A stretch of DNA of 64,000 bases from NCBI GenBank assembly GCA_031425525.1, contig JANPJM010000047.1:57003-121002 (forward strand), read 5' to 3'. Numbering within the stretch: the first letter of the stretch is position 1; each line of letters opens with the position of its first letter. The translations under genes and the position numbers were made by a program. Below the pieces are notes generated by a model that did no database searches, was not told where the DNA came from, and was given only the letters and a program-made list of their open reading frames with translations. The DNA comes from JANNMJ01 sp031425525 (GTDB taxonomy: Bacteria > Bacteroidota > Bacteroidia > Cytophagales > Hymenobacteraceae). This document shows positions 8,597 to 16,266 of this stretch, piece after piece.

Positions 8597-9274
8597 GTGC
8601 CACTCCTTTTCGTGCTGCCGACCATTTTCAAGACAGCTTCGCTCAATCTGTTGCTCCTCACCATCGCGGTTTCCTTCTGGGCTTGGGCCGAGCCACTGTG
8701 GATGGAACGGTTGATTCTTACCCCCACGCGCGTCTGGCGGCAGCACGAATGGTGGCGGCTGCTAACCTCCGGCTTCATCCATAAAGACTACGCGCATTTG
8801 GGGTTTAACCTCTTTACGTTCGTCTTCTTTGGCTTTGAAATCGAGCGTATTTGTACGCTCTACTTCGGGCGCACCCTCGGAGCTGCGGCATTTCTGCTGA
8901 TTTACGTAGGCGGTATCATCGTGGCCAATCTGCCAACTCTGTGGCGCGAGCGCAACAATTTTGCGTACGCTTCGCTCGGTGCCAGCGGCGGCGTTTCGGC
9001 GGTACTTTTCGCGTGCATCGTCCTCAATCCGCTCCGGAAATTGGCGCTGCTCTTCATCCCGATTGGTATTCCGGGCTTCATTTTCGGTGTTCTGTACACC
9101 GTGTTTTCTCTCACACAAGCCCGCCGCCAACCCGATGATGGGATCAATCACGAGGCGCATTTGGCGGGCTCACTTTACGGCTTAGCCATCATTTTGCTCT
9201 TGCTCCCGCACACCGGGCCGCAGTGTTTGGCCCATATTTTCGGTTGGTTTCAAGCCATATTCGGCGGTAACTAG
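8597..9274 (+). CDS. Rhomboid-family intramembrane serine protease
   Basis: Six-helix membrane protease that would cleave transmembrane segments of other proteins. Seen: WWRLLTSGFIHKDYAHLGFN (loop L1 and first His/Asn positions), the catalytic Ser in YASLGASGGVSAV, and the catalytic His in NHEAHLAGSLYG. Five to six hydrophobic stretches span the protein. The start is uncertain: GTG 8597 gives 225 residues starting just before the first membrane helix; an in-frame GTG at 8513 would add 28 residues that look untypical for the family. Substrate is unknown. Confidence 0.88.
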   Translation: MPLLFVLPTIFKTASLNLLLLTIAVSFWAWAEPLWMERLILTPTRVWRQHEWWRLLTSGFIHKDYAHLGFNLFTFVFFGFEIERICTLYFGRTLGAAAFLLIYVGGIIVANLPTLWRERNNFAYASLGASGGVSAVLFACIVLNPLRKLALLFIPIGIPGFIFGVLYTVFSLTQARRQPDDGINHEAHLAGSLYGLAIILLLLPHTGPQCLAHIFGWFQAIFGGN

Positions 9275-9406
9275 CCGACGTTCACGCTCGATTTCGTGGC
9301 TCGTTCAGCGTGTTTATGCGCTATTACTGGCCTGGCTTCACCGCTTGGTAGCTTATTGATCGGTGGTCTGCGTTGGCAACTCCGCGTAACTTGGGCGTAA
9401 CACAAG

Positions 9407-9422
9407 TGTTTCACGTGAAACA
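9407..9422. promoter_or_regulatory. parS: Candidate parS centromere site
   Basis: A perfect 16-base palindrome, TGTTTCACGTGAAACA, matching the general bacterial parS consensus TGTTNCACGTGAAACA at every position. It would be bound by ParB for chromosome segregation. It lies in the gap between the rhomboid gene and the small HTH gene. parA and parB are not in the window. A perfect match is unlikely by chance; parS sites normally cluster around the origin, so the window is probably in the origin-proximal part of the chromosome. Confidence 0.8.
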
Positions 9423-9440
9423 ATTTTGTCCGCTGCTGTG

Positions 9441-9803
9441 TCAGCGACCAGTGTAGAGTTTAGTGAGTAATGCATTATAGTCTTCCAACAACTTAATGTG
9501 TTTTTGTTGTAAGGAAATCAGTGTTTTAGCGTACTCATCAAGGGTGTTTGGTGGCGATGATACAGGTATCGTAACGCCGGGTGACAGACCGACATCGGGA
9601 GCGGAAGAACTGTAAACTGTATCAGGTGTAACATTTCGTCCAATAATGTCAAACACGCGCTTTACAAAGCCTTCGTCAAGTGTTTCATCCCGGAACTTGC
9701 GGTACATCGTCGGGCGTGTGATGCCCAGTTCTTGAACAAGCTTGGAGATGGAATAGCCGCTCTGTTTGATTGATTCTTGGAGAGATTCGCCTTGATGTGC
9801 CAT
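9441..9803 (-). CDS. Small helix-turn-helix DNA-binding protein
   Basis: 120 residues. An HTH is visible at about residues 17-38 (SISKLVQELGITRPTMYRKF), close to the HTH of phage-type and Fis/Cro-like regulators. The middle is a Ser/Pro-rich linker and the last 35 residues form a likely coiled coil (TLISLQQKHIKLLEDYNALL), suggesting dimerisation. ATG 9803 chosen; GTG 9812 is in frame but weaker. The gene is clearly AT-richer than its neighbours, which suggests transfer. It is divergent from the DUF2939 gene and faces the parS site with its 3' end. A TACCTTTA box on the minus strand (9851-9858) is a likely promoter. Function unknown beyond DNA binding; probable autoregulator. Confidence 0.75.
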   Translation of the reverse strand: MAHQGESLQESIKQSGYSISKLVQELGITRPTMYRKFRDETLDEGFVKRVFDIIGRNVTPDTVYSSSAPDVGLSPGVTIPVSSPPNTLDEYAKTLISLQQKHIKLLEDYNALLTKLYTGR

Positions 9804-9960
9804 CAAAATCACTGTTACAAACGGACTGGTACACGTGTAAGTCGCGGCTGTAAAGGTAAGCTAAATTGACGAACAAGTGTAACACCAATTGACAACAAAT
9901 GTGTAACGTTACACCGACCAAATCAATGTAAAGTGTGTAACTAATCAACCTAAAAAAGCC
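9804..9960. promoter_or_regulatory. Operator-like region with repeated GTGTAAC motifs
   Basis: AT-rich divergent intergenic region. GTGTAAC occurs at 9877-9883, 9901-9907 and 9935-9941, and the one at 9901 is half of a perfect 14-base palindrome GTGTAACGTTACAC (9901-9914). TGTTAC at 9813 and ACACGTGT at 9831 are related partial sites. The pattern suggests binding by the adjacent HTH protein, controlling both divergent genes. Confidence 0.6.
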
Positions 9961-9966
9961 CAGAAT

Positions 9967-9974
9967 TACCTTTG
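9967..9974 (+). promoter_or_regulatory. -7 box TACCTTTG for the DUF2939 gene
   Basis: Exact TAnnTTTG match 40 bases before the ATG at 10014 and just downstream of the GTGTAAC cluster. Confidence 0.6.
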
Positions 9975-10013
9975 CGACGGACGGCAAAACCTGCCCGGCC
10001 TTTACACAACAAA

Positions 10014-10631
10014 ATGAAGAAGTTTTTACTCTTACTCTTGGTACTGGCAGTAGGTGGTTTCGCTTACTATCGATATTACACCACCACGCCAACGTACTCG
10101 CTCTTGCAAGCTCAACGGGCCGTGAGTGCCCACGACCCCGCCACGTTCGAGCAGTACGTCGATGTAGAGAGCGTCGCGGGTGGGCTGATCGAGCAGGTGG
10201 GGCAGCAGCGCGGGTTGCTGAGTGCCATCAATCCCGGCTCGTGGCTCGTGAAGGGGCTGAGCGCAGCGCTGAAGCCGGCGCTTGCGGCCGGTGCCCGCAA
10301 GCAGGTCGATACCTACATCGCGACGGGCTCCGTGGAGGAGGCGCGGAAGGCGGGAGCGGGGAAATTTTCGTTGGCCGGCGTGGTGAGTAAGGTCGTCAGC
10401 GATTCGTCGGAGTTTAAGGGCGTGGCCTACGAAAATATTCTGCCCGGCGGGATGGCCGAAGTAGGCATCGAGTTCACGCAGCCGCGCTACGATACCACGC
10501 TCCTCGTCAAGCTGCGCCTCGCCGACAAAGGCGACCATTGGCAGGTGAAGGAGATTGCGAACGCGGGCGAGATCATCGGCCACGTGGGGCGGATGGAGAA
10601 GCAGCGGTTGCTACGGGGTTTGGTGAAGTAG
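10014..10631 (+). CDS. DUF2939-like secreted or membrane-anchored protein
   Basis: 205 residues beginning with an uncleaved or cleavable hydrophobic segment (MKKFLLLLLVLAVGGFAYYRYY), then a soluble domain with PTYSLLQAQRAVSAHDPATFEQYVD, the pattern of DUF2939 proteins of unknown function. The rest would lie in the periplasm. ATG start fits the promoter box at 9967. It shares its promoter region with the divergent HTH gene. No catalytic motif is visible, so no role is assigned. Confidence 0.8.
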   Translation: MKKFLLLLLVLAVGGFAYYRYYTTTPTYSLLQAQRAVSAHDPATFEQYVDVESVAGGLIEQVGQQRGLLSAINPGSWLVKGLSAALKPALAAGARKQVDTYIATGSVEEARKAGAGKFSLAGVVSKVVSDSSEFKGVAYENILPGGMAEVGIEFTQPRYDTTLLVKLRLADKGDHWQVKEIANAGEIIGHVGRMEKQRLLRGLVK

Positions 10632-10679
10632 GTGGGCTGTTAGGGGTTCCCGCAACGTGAACGTCTAAAATGGAAGAAT

Positions 10680-10750
10680 GTAACGCCAAGCTCCTACTTG
10701 GCGCCGCTCGCCGCCGAGCGTCAGGCACTAGGCAGGAGCTGGGCGTTACG
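10680..10750. repeat. Hairpin, GTAACGCCAAGCTCCTACTTGGCG family
   Basis: The left arm starts GTAACGCCAAGCTCCTAC and the right arm ends GGAGCTGGGCGTTAC. It lies between the convergent ends of the DUF2939 gene and dciA, so it may terminate both. Two more copies are at 38281-38405. Confidence 0.8.
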
Positions 10751-10775
10751 TTGTCCGACGTTTGGCTACGGCTCC

Positions 10776-11087
10776 TTACAAAAACACCACCTCATCGATA
10801 ATCGAATCGCCGGCGGTTTCATTGATGCGGGTCAGGATTTCGGTGCGGCCCATGAAAAGCTGATGCCGCAGCGGCGCCGACGTGATGCGCACGAACAGCT
10901 TCCGGCCCTGAAAATAAAGCTCGGTGGTTTTGAGTGCTACCGGGCGACCCATCAGCTCGGGCCATTCGGCTAGCACGCGCGTTTGCGTGAGCTTGCCCTG
11001 CAAGCGGTACACGCGGATGAGGTCTTGCAGCGACTCGCCGATCGATTGCACGTCGGCTTTGCGTTGGTTAGGGTTAGGCAGTTTCAT
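10776..11087 (-). CDS. dciA: DUF721/DciA-type protein, probable replicative helicase loader
   Basis: 103 residues of the DUF721 family. DciA proteins bind the replicative helicase DnaB and help load it in bacteria lacking DnaC/DnaI; the conserved module here is VYRLQGKLTQTRVLAEWPEL and LFVRITSAPLRHQLFMGR. ATG 11087 fits a GACCTTTG box at 11129-11136. It follows recF by 54 bases on the same strand, the usual recF-DUF721 pairing, which supports a replication or repair role. Assignment to DciA itself instead of another DUF721 member is by family and context. Confidence 0.85.
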   Translation of the reverse strand: MKLPNPNQRKADVQSIGESLQDLIRVYRLQGKLTQTRVLAEWPELMGRPVALKTTELYFQGRKLFVRITSAPLRHQLFMGRTEILTRINETAGDSIIDEVVFL

Positions 11088-11128
11088 CAGCAGAAAAAGG
11101 TGAAAAGGCCACACGCCGACCAGCTACG

Positions 11129-11136
11129 CAAAGGTC
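11129..11136 (-). promoter_or_regulatory. -7-like box GACCTTTG upstream of dciA
   Basis: On the minus strand the context reads CCGACCTTTGC, one base off TAnnTTTG. It lies between the recF stop and the dciA start. The same CCGACCTTTG string precedes other genes (34797-34804 minus, 62138-62145 plus). Confidence 0.4.
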
Positions 11137-11141
11137 GGCAT

Positions 11142-12308
11142 TCAGCGGGCGGGTTCAAGGCCGACGTGCCCGTTTTCGACGCGAAATTCTTTGAGGTCAG
11201 AAGTAAGGGGCCGGAGCAGGGCGGCGGCGCGGTGCGGGTGCGAATCGGTTAGGAAAATTTGCCCGAACGTACCATCCGCCACCAACGCGAGCAACCGACT
11301 GATGCGGCGCTCGTCGAGGCGGTCGAAAATATCGTCGAGCAGCAGCAACGGCTTGCGGCGGTGCCGTGCGGCTAGCAACTCGAACTGCGCCAGCTTCAGG
11401 GCAATCACAAACGATTTCTGCTGCCCCTGCGAGCCAAGCTGCCGCACCGGGCGCGGGCTTTGGTCGAAACCCGAAGTCGCGGGCAACAGCAGAAACTCAA
11501 AATCGTCGCGGTGCGGCCCCACCGTCGAGCGGCCGGCCGCCAGGTCGGCGCGCTGGGCATCGGCGAGGAGGGTGCCGAAATCGGTATCGACCCCAAACTC
11601 ATCCGCCAGCAACTGCGAACGGTAGTGCAGCGCCACCGACTCGGCGCCGTCGGTGAGGTGCGCGTAGTGGCGCTGAAATAACGGCTCGAACTCGACCAGA
11701 AACCGCGCGCGGGCCTCACTCAGGGCGCGGCCGGGCGGCACGAGTTGCTCATCCAGCACGGCGAGCAATTCCAGATCGGCGCGGCGGCGCTCGGCAAACT
11801 GCTTGAGCGTGGCGTTGCGTTGGCGAAGCAGCGCGTTGTAGCGCAGCAGCGTATCGAGGTAGGCGGAATCGCGCTGCGAGAGGAGGCCGTCGAAAAAGCG
11901 CCGCCGCTCCTCGGCGCCTTCCCGAATCAGGTCGGTGTCGTAGGGCGAGAGCAGCACCAGTGGGTAGCGGCCGATGTGTTCGCTGAGGCGCTCGTACGGC
12001 GAGCGGTTGAGCAGCACGGTTTTTTTCTGGGCCGCGTGCAGGTTCACTTGCACCGTGTCGATGGCGCCCGCTGCGGCATCGTCGGCGAACCTCCCGCGCA
12101 CCATCGCATAGGTGGCGCCGTGCCGGATACTGAGCGCATCGGTATTGGTGAACGCGCTTTTGGTCAGCGCCAGAAAATGAATCGCGTCGAGCAGGTTGGT
12201 TTTACCGCTGCCGTTGGGGCCGGTCAGGCAGTTGACGTGCCGCGCGAAGCTCAAGTGCGCTTCATCGTAATTCTTGAAAAGCAGCAGGTCGAGACTGTCG
12301 AGCGTCAT
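11142..12308 (-). CDS. recF: DNA replication and repair protein RecF
   Basis: SMC-like ATPase that binds gapped DNA and, with RecO and RecR, loads RecA. 388 residues, near the usual 360-380. Walker A GPNGSGKTN near residue 31, a signature-like region around ...RQLGSQGQQKSFVIALKLA, and Walker B LLLLDDIFDRLDERR near residue 320. ATG 12308; twelve bases upstream lies the AACTCAAAACT repeat (12321-12348). dciA follows on the same strand. Confidence 0.96.
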   Translation of the reverse strand: MTLDSLDLLLFKNYDEAHLSFARHVNCLTGPNGSGKTNLLDAIHFLALTKSAFTNTDALSIRHGATYAMVRGRFADDAAAGAIDTVQVNLHAAQKKTVLLNRSPYERLSEHIGRYPLVLLSPYDTDLIREGAEERRRFFDGLLSQRDSAYLDTLLRYNALLRQRNATLKQFAERRRADLELLAVLDEQLVPPGRALSEARARFLVEFEPLFQRHYAHLTDGAESVALHYRSQLLADEFGVDTDFGTLLADAQRADLAAGRSTVGPHRDDFEFLLLPATSGFDQSPRPVRQLGSQGQQKSFVIALKLAQFELLAARHRRKPLLLLDDIFDRLDERRISRLLALVADGTFGQIFLTDSHPHRAAALLRPLTSDLKEFRVENGHVGLEPAR

Positions 12309-12735
12309 CCGGGAAGGGGAAGTTTTGAGTTTTGAGTTTCGAGTTTTGCGGGTGAAGTCCGATAAGTATCCGAACCCGTCTGAGACCGATGCTTGGAGCG
12401 GCGCCGCTTACACAAATTTTTTGCACGCAATTTTTTGTGGCAATTCCTGCGGCACCTGCTCCTCACCGCCGCGCGCCGCGCACCAACCGCGCGAAAAACC
12501 CCTTCCGAAGGTTGTCGTTACCGCTGCCCGTACATTACTGCCCAGGTAGGCACTACAACGGATTGGGCGGGGTTGCGGGCGTACGGCGCCGGGTGCGTAA
12601 TTTCGCGGGCTAATTAGCCGGCCGTCACGCCTGCGAGTCGTTCTGCGGCGCGCGGGTGGTTAGTGTCCGGCAAAGGTCGGGGGCGCCCGCTGCCCGGCTC
12701 CACTTCTTTCGCTCTTTTGCTCGTTCGCCGCATCA
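12309..12735. other. Divergent gap between recF and pdhA
   Basis: No gene seen. It contains the A-rich short repeat at 12321-12348 (revcomp of the 3792-3823 repeat), a minus-strand CCGACCTTTG box at 12671-12678 (far from recF), and a plus-strand TAATTTCG (7 of 8 to TAnnTTTG) near 12596, about 140 bases before pdhA. Confidence 0.5.
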
Positions 12736-13827
12736 ATGGCTGAAACTACCGTGAAATCATCCGCCCGCCGTAGCGCACCCGCTGCTGCGGCTGCCCAGAG
12801 CAACGGCTCGAATGGGGCTGCCAAGGCGCAGGCCGCCGCGTCGGCGTTCGATCAGGCTACCTATATGCAGTGGTTTGAGCAGATGCTGCTGATGCGCCGC
12901 TTCGAGGAAAAAGCGGGGCAGTTGTATGGTCAGCAGAAAATCAAAGGCTTCTGCCACTTGTACATCGGCCAGGAAGCCTGCGTAGCGGGTGCCGTGAGTG
13001 CCTGCGAGCCCGGCGATAAATGGATTACCGCCTATCGCGACCACGCCCACCCGCTCGCGCTCGGCACCTCGCCCGACGCCGTGATGGCCGAGCTGATGGC
13101 GAAAGCCACCGGCTGCTCGAAAGGCAAGGGCGGCTCGATGCACATGTTCGATAAGGAAGTCGGCTTTTTGGGCGGCCACGGCATCGTGGGCGGGCAGGTG
13201 CCGCTGGGCGCCGGCATCGCCTTCGCCGAGCAGTACAATAACACCGGCAAGCTCTGCGTGTGTTATATGGGCGACGGTGCCGTGCGCCAGGGCGCGCTGC
13301 ACGAAGCCTTCAATATGGCGATGCTCTGGAAGCTGCCCGTCATTTTCGTGATCGAAAACAACGGCTACGCGATGGGCACGTCGGTGGCGCGTACCTCCAA
13401 CGTGACGGAGCTGTACACGCTCGGCGAAAGCTACGATATGCCGTCGGAGCCGGTAAACGCGATGCGCTGCGAGGATGTCCACGCCGCCGTGGCCCGCGCC
13501 GCCGAGCGTGCTCGCTCCGGCAACGGCCCCACGCTCCTCGAATTCAAGACCTATCGCTTCAAAGGCCACTCTATGAGCGACCCCGCGAAGTACCGCACCA
13601 AAGACGAGCTGGAGGACTATCGCGGGCAAGACCCCATCGAGCAGGTGCGGGCGACCATTTTGGCGCAAAAATTTGCGACGGAAGACGAGCTGACCGCCAT
13701 CGACGACCGCATCAAAGCGCGCGTGCAGCAATCGGTGGAGTTTGCCGAAGCCTCGCCGTACCCCACGCCCGACGAATTGTTCAAGGACGTGTACGTCCAG
13801 ACCGATTACCCCTACATCCGCGACTAG
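12736..13827 (+). CDS. pdhA: Pyruvate dehydrogenase E1 component, alpha subunit
   Basis: Thiamine diphosphate-dependent decarboxylation of pyruvate, feeding acetyl-CoA formation with E1-beta (not in the window). The TPP motif runs from GDGAVRQGALHEAFNMA near residue 178 to ENNGYAMGT; the family motif YRDHAHPLALG and the phosphorylation-loop-like RFKGHSMSDPAKYR are present. 363 residues, with an Ala-rich disordered N-terminal extension of about 35. Other branched-chain 2-oxoacid dehydrogenase alpha subunits are similar, but GHGIVGGQVPLGAGIAFA and overall length favour PDH. ATG start. A promoter is not obvious. Confidence 0.92.
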   Translation: MAETTVKSSARRSAPAAAAAQSNGSNGAAKAQAAASAFDQATYMQWFEQMLLMRRFEEKAGQLYGQQKIKGFCHLYIGQEACVAGAVSACEPGDKWITAYRDHAHPLALGTSPDAVMAELMAKATGCSKGKGGSMHMFDKEVGFLGGHGIVGGQVPLGAGIAFAEQYNNTGKLCVCYMGDGAVRQGALHEAFNMAMLWKLPVIFVIENNGYAMGTSVARTSNVTELYTLGESYDMPSEPVNAMRCEDVHAAVARAAERARSGNGPTLLEFKTYRFKGHSMSDPAKYRTKDELEDYRGQDPIEQVRATILAQKFATEDELTAIDDRIKARVQQSVEFAEASPYPTPDELFKDVYVQTDYPYIRD

Positions 13828-13982
13828 CCGCGCGGGTTCACCTCAGCTGATGAGAGCCGCGAAGGCTCCCGTAAATTTTTCGTATTCCTCTTTTTGATTT
13901 GGGGGACGCCGCCCGCGCCGGGCACATAAGCTGCTTTTTACCGCTTTCTCCGCGCGCACCGTCACATCTCCCGCTGCATTCA

Positions 13983-14867
13983 ATGGCCAAGCCCCAGAAC
14001 TACGTCCCGCAACGCCCGACCGGCCCGACGCCCAAATCGCTGCGTAACCAGACGCCCGAAGAGCGCCTCCGCGCCGAGCAAAATCAGCAGGAACGCGACC
14101 CCAATTTCGGCGACCCCGAAGCCCAGGAAGCCGCCCGTGCCGCTGCCGAGTACGCCGCCGCCAACCCCACCGACCCCATCGTGGAGGGCGGTACGTCGGT
14201 ACTCGAAAATGCCGACCTCCTCGCCGACCGCCTCGAAGCGTCGGAGGAGTTTGTGGTGCGCAACCGCAATCTGCTGCTCGGCGTGCTGGGCGCCATTATC
14301 GCGGTAGCGGTGGGTGGTTTCTTCTTCTTCCAGTACCGGGGCGGTCAGGATGAAAAAGGCCAGAGCGCGATGTTCACGGCCGTCAATTATTTCGAGGTCG
14401 ATTCGTTGAAACAGGCGCTCAACGGCGACGGTCAGAACCCCGGTCTCCTCGCCATCGCCGACGAATACGGTTCGACCAAAGCCGGCAACCTGGCGCACTT
14501 CTACGCCGGTACCGCCCTGCTGAAGCAAGGCAAATTCGCCGATGCCGCCGCGCATCTCCAGAAATTCAAGTCCGACGACCTGCTTCTGCAAGCCCGCGCC
14601 TACTGTCTCGAAGGCGATGCTGCCTTGGAGCAAGGCCAAAAGGCCGAAGCCGAAGCGTTGTACTTGAAGGCAGCTACCTACAAGGCCAACCCGCAATTTT
14701 CGCCCAGCTACTTGCTGAAAGCGGCCGTCGCGCAGGAGTCGCAGAACAAGTACGGCGAGGCCGTCAAAACCTACGACCGCATCCTCAACGACTACCCCAC
14801 GTCGCCGGAAGCCAACGACGCCAAGCGCTATCGCGCCCGCGCCGAGGCACTGGCGGGCGGCAAGTAG
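13983..14867 (+). CDS. Membrane-anchored TPR protein
   Basis: 294 residues: a polar N-terminal cytoplasmic tail (Pro/Gln/Ala-rich), one membrane helix at about 96-118 (LLLGVLGAIIAVAVGGFFFF), then tetratricopeptide-like helices (HFYAGTALLKQGKFADAAAH, and KYGEAVKTYDRILNDYPTSP). The arrangement is like YfgM/BamD-type periplasmic TPR scaffolds. ATG 13983 chosen because upstream codons read as leader. The downstream hairpin suggests a monocistronic unit. The gene order TPR protein then ribH is common in Bacteroidota. Precise partner unknown. Confidence 0.85.
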   Translation: MAKPQNYVPQRPTGPTPKSLRNQTPEERLRAEQNQQERDPNFGDPEAQEAARAAAEYAAANPTDPIVEGGTSVLENADLLADRLEASEEFVVRNRNLLLGVLGAIIAVAVGGFFFFQYRGGQDEKGQSAMFTAVNYFEVDSLKQALNGDGQNPGLLAIADEYGSTKAGNLAHFYAGTALLKQGKFADAAAHLQKFKSDDLLLQARAYCLEGDAALEQGQKAEAEALYLKAATYKANPQFSPSYLLKAAVAQESQNKYGEAVKTYDRILNDYPTSPEANDAKRYRARAEALAGGK

Positions 14868-14893
14868 CCCGTTTTCGGTTAGCCGAGTAATCT

Positions 14894-14931
14894 GGCCCGT
14901 TCCGCGTTGCGTGGGGCGGGCCGTTGCTTTT
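14894..14931 (+). terminator. Rho-independent terminator after the TPR gene
   Basis: Stem GGCCCGTTCC / GGGGCGGGCC (G-T pairs allowed) with a nine-base loop, followed by GTTGCTTTT, 27 bases after the stop. Confidence 0.75.
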
Positions 14932-14951
14932 AGGTGCTTCCCAACGCGTGA

Positions 14952-15076
14952 TATGTAGCGAGCGCCGTCCCGGCGCCGAGTTGCGACAATAGCTGCGCAG
15001 TATTCATCCGACCTAAAGCTTACGGTAGTTGCGCGCCTACGGCGCGACGCGGCGCCGGGACGGCGCTCGCCACATA
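14952..15076. repeat. Long hairpin, GCGAGCGCCGTCCCGGCGCCG family
   Basis: Arms 14952-14978 and 15050-15076 (27 bases) differ at a single position; the loop is 71 bases. Same family as 4622-4706. It ends 35 bases before ribH, so it forms most of the ribH leader. Confidence 0.85.
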
Positions 15077-15111
15077 GTACCACGCCACGCAATCGCTCAA
15101 TTCCACCTCCA

Positions 15112-15588
15112 ATGGCCACTGCCCTTCACAACCTTTCCGCCTACGATTCCGCCACGCTGCCCGATGTCCGTAACCGCCGGTTCGGCATCGTAGTGGCCGA
15201 CTGGAACGCTGACCTGACCAGCGCCTTGGCTACCGGCGCCGCCGATGCGCTGACCAGCAACGGCGTGTTGCCCGACAACATCAGCGTGCTGCGCGTGCCC
15301 GGTTCGTTTGAGCTGACGTTCGGCGCTCAACGCCTCGCGCAGCGGCCGGAGATTGATGCCGTCATCTGCCTCGGCGTCGTTATCAGGGGCGATACGAAGC
15401 ACGACGATTACATCAACCACGCCGTGGCGCAGGGGCTAACCACCGTCAGTCTGAAATTTGACAAGCCGGTGGTTTTTGGCCTCGTGACGACCAATGACTT
15501 ACAGCAGGCCATCGACCGGTGCGGTGGGCGGCACGGCAATAAAGGCATTGAGGCCGCCGTTACGGCTATTCGGTTGTTGGGGCTGTAA
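15112..15588 (+). CDS. ribH: 6,7-dimethyl-8-ribityllumazine synthase
   Basis: Condenses 5-amino-6-ribitylaminouracil with dihydroxybutanone phosphate, the next-to-last step of riboflavin synthesis; forms icosahedral or pentameric assemblies. 158 residues. Seen: RFGIVVADWNADLTSAL with the substrate Trp, RVPGSFELTFGAQ, the CLGVVIRGDTKHDDYI loop with its catalytic His, and the C-terminal NKGIEAAVTAIRL. ATG 15112. No FMN riboswitch was recognised upstream; the leader is taken up by a hairpin repeat. Confidence 0.97.
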   Translation: MATALHNLSAYDSATLPDVRNRRFGIVVADWNADLTSALATGAADALTSNGVLPDNISVLRVPGSFELTFGAQRLAQRPEIDAVICLGVVIRGDTKHDDYINHAVAQGLTTVSLKFDKPVVFGLVTTNDLQQAIDRCGGRHGNKGIEAAVTAIRLLGL

Positions 15589-15696
15589 ATCGGCGCGGCG
15601 CCCAATCCTTCGGCCCGATGCCCGCGTACGTCCCCGCACTGCCGGGCGCTCGTACCGTAAACTGGGGCGGCGCACAATTTTTCGCCCTCTCGGCGG

Positions 15697-15704
15697 TACT
15701 TTTG
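15697..15704 (+). promoter_or_regulatory. -7 box TACTTTTG upstream of the DksA-like gene
   Basis: Exact TAnnTTTG match 68 bases before the ATG at 15772; a T-rich CAATTTTTCG stretch lies 14-22 bases further upstream at about the -33 position. Confidence 0.55.
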
Positions 15705-15771
15705 CGGCCCTTTCCGGCGCGGCACCGCCAAGGTCATATTCATTACATAATTTCCTGCCGCTGAAAGCCCT

Positions 15772-16158
15772 ATGGCGAACGAACAACCCCTCCGCTACTC
15801 CCGCGAAGACCTCGCCGAGTTCGAAAGCATCCTCAACGAGAAGCTGACTTCGGCCCGTAAGGAAGTCGAGTACATTAAGGATACGTTGGCGCGGCGCAAC
15901 GAAGCGGGCACCGACCAAACGTCGTCGTCGGCGAAAGTGCTGGAAGACGGCGCCGACACGGCCGAGAAAGAAAGCCTCAACCAGCTTGCTTCCCGGCAAC
16001 TCAAGTTCATTCAACAGCTCGACAACGCGATGTCGCGCATCAAGAATGGCACGTATGGTGTGTGCATCGGCACGGGCAAGCTGATTCCGAAGGAGCGCCT
16101 GCGCGCTGTGCCGCACACGCAGCACAGCATCGAGGCGAAAATGGCGCGGCGAGATTAG
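15772..16158 (+). CDS. TraR/DksA-family transcription factor lacking the zinc cysteines
   Basis: 128 residues: a coiled-coil hairpin (about 10-90) and a C-terminal globular tail RIKNGTYGVCIGTGKLIPKE then RLRAVPHTQHSIEAK. DksA-type proteins enter the RNA polymerase secondary channel and modulate initiation with ppGpp. Only one cysteine (Cys98) remains of the usual CxxC..CxxC finger, so it should not bind zinc; this degenerate tail is common in Bacteroidota homologs. The family's coiled-coil tip is here the acidic stretch VLEDGADTAEKE (57-68). ATG 15772. A REP element follows directly. Confidence 0.88.
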   Translation: MANEQPLRYSREDLAEFESILNEKLTSARKEVEYIKDTLARRNEAGTDQTSSSAKVLEDGADTAEKESLNQLASRQLKFIQQLDNAMSRIKNGTYGVCIGTGKLIPKERLRAVPHTQHSIEAKMARRD

Positions 16159-16159
16159 C

Positions 16160-16266
16160 TGTCATTGCGAGCGAAGCGAAGCAATCCGGCGAATGCCGCC
16201 GTATAGCAGTCGCCGGCTTGCTGTGCCGCGCTGCGCTCGCAACCGCACAGCCTCCTCGCCATGACA
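16160..16266. repeat. REP-like palindromic element, TGTCATTGCGAGCGAAGC family
   Basis: Begins TGTCATTGCGAGCGAAGC and ends with the inverse complement of TGTCATGGCGAGGAGGC. The outer 13-base ends pair almost perfectly. The right end covers the scpB ATG and its second codon (ATGACA, 16261-16266). Relatives at 24653-24728 and 42297-42353. Confidence 0.85.

Noticed and set aside
9441..10013. Plasmid- or phage-integration remnant
   Set aside because: HTH gene, GTGTAAC array and parS could suggest it, but there is no integrase, replication protein or attachment repeat, and the flanking genes are chromosomal core genes.
15000..15111. FMN riboswitch before ribH
   Set aside because: The leader is the hairpin repeat; the conserved RFN boxes were not found.
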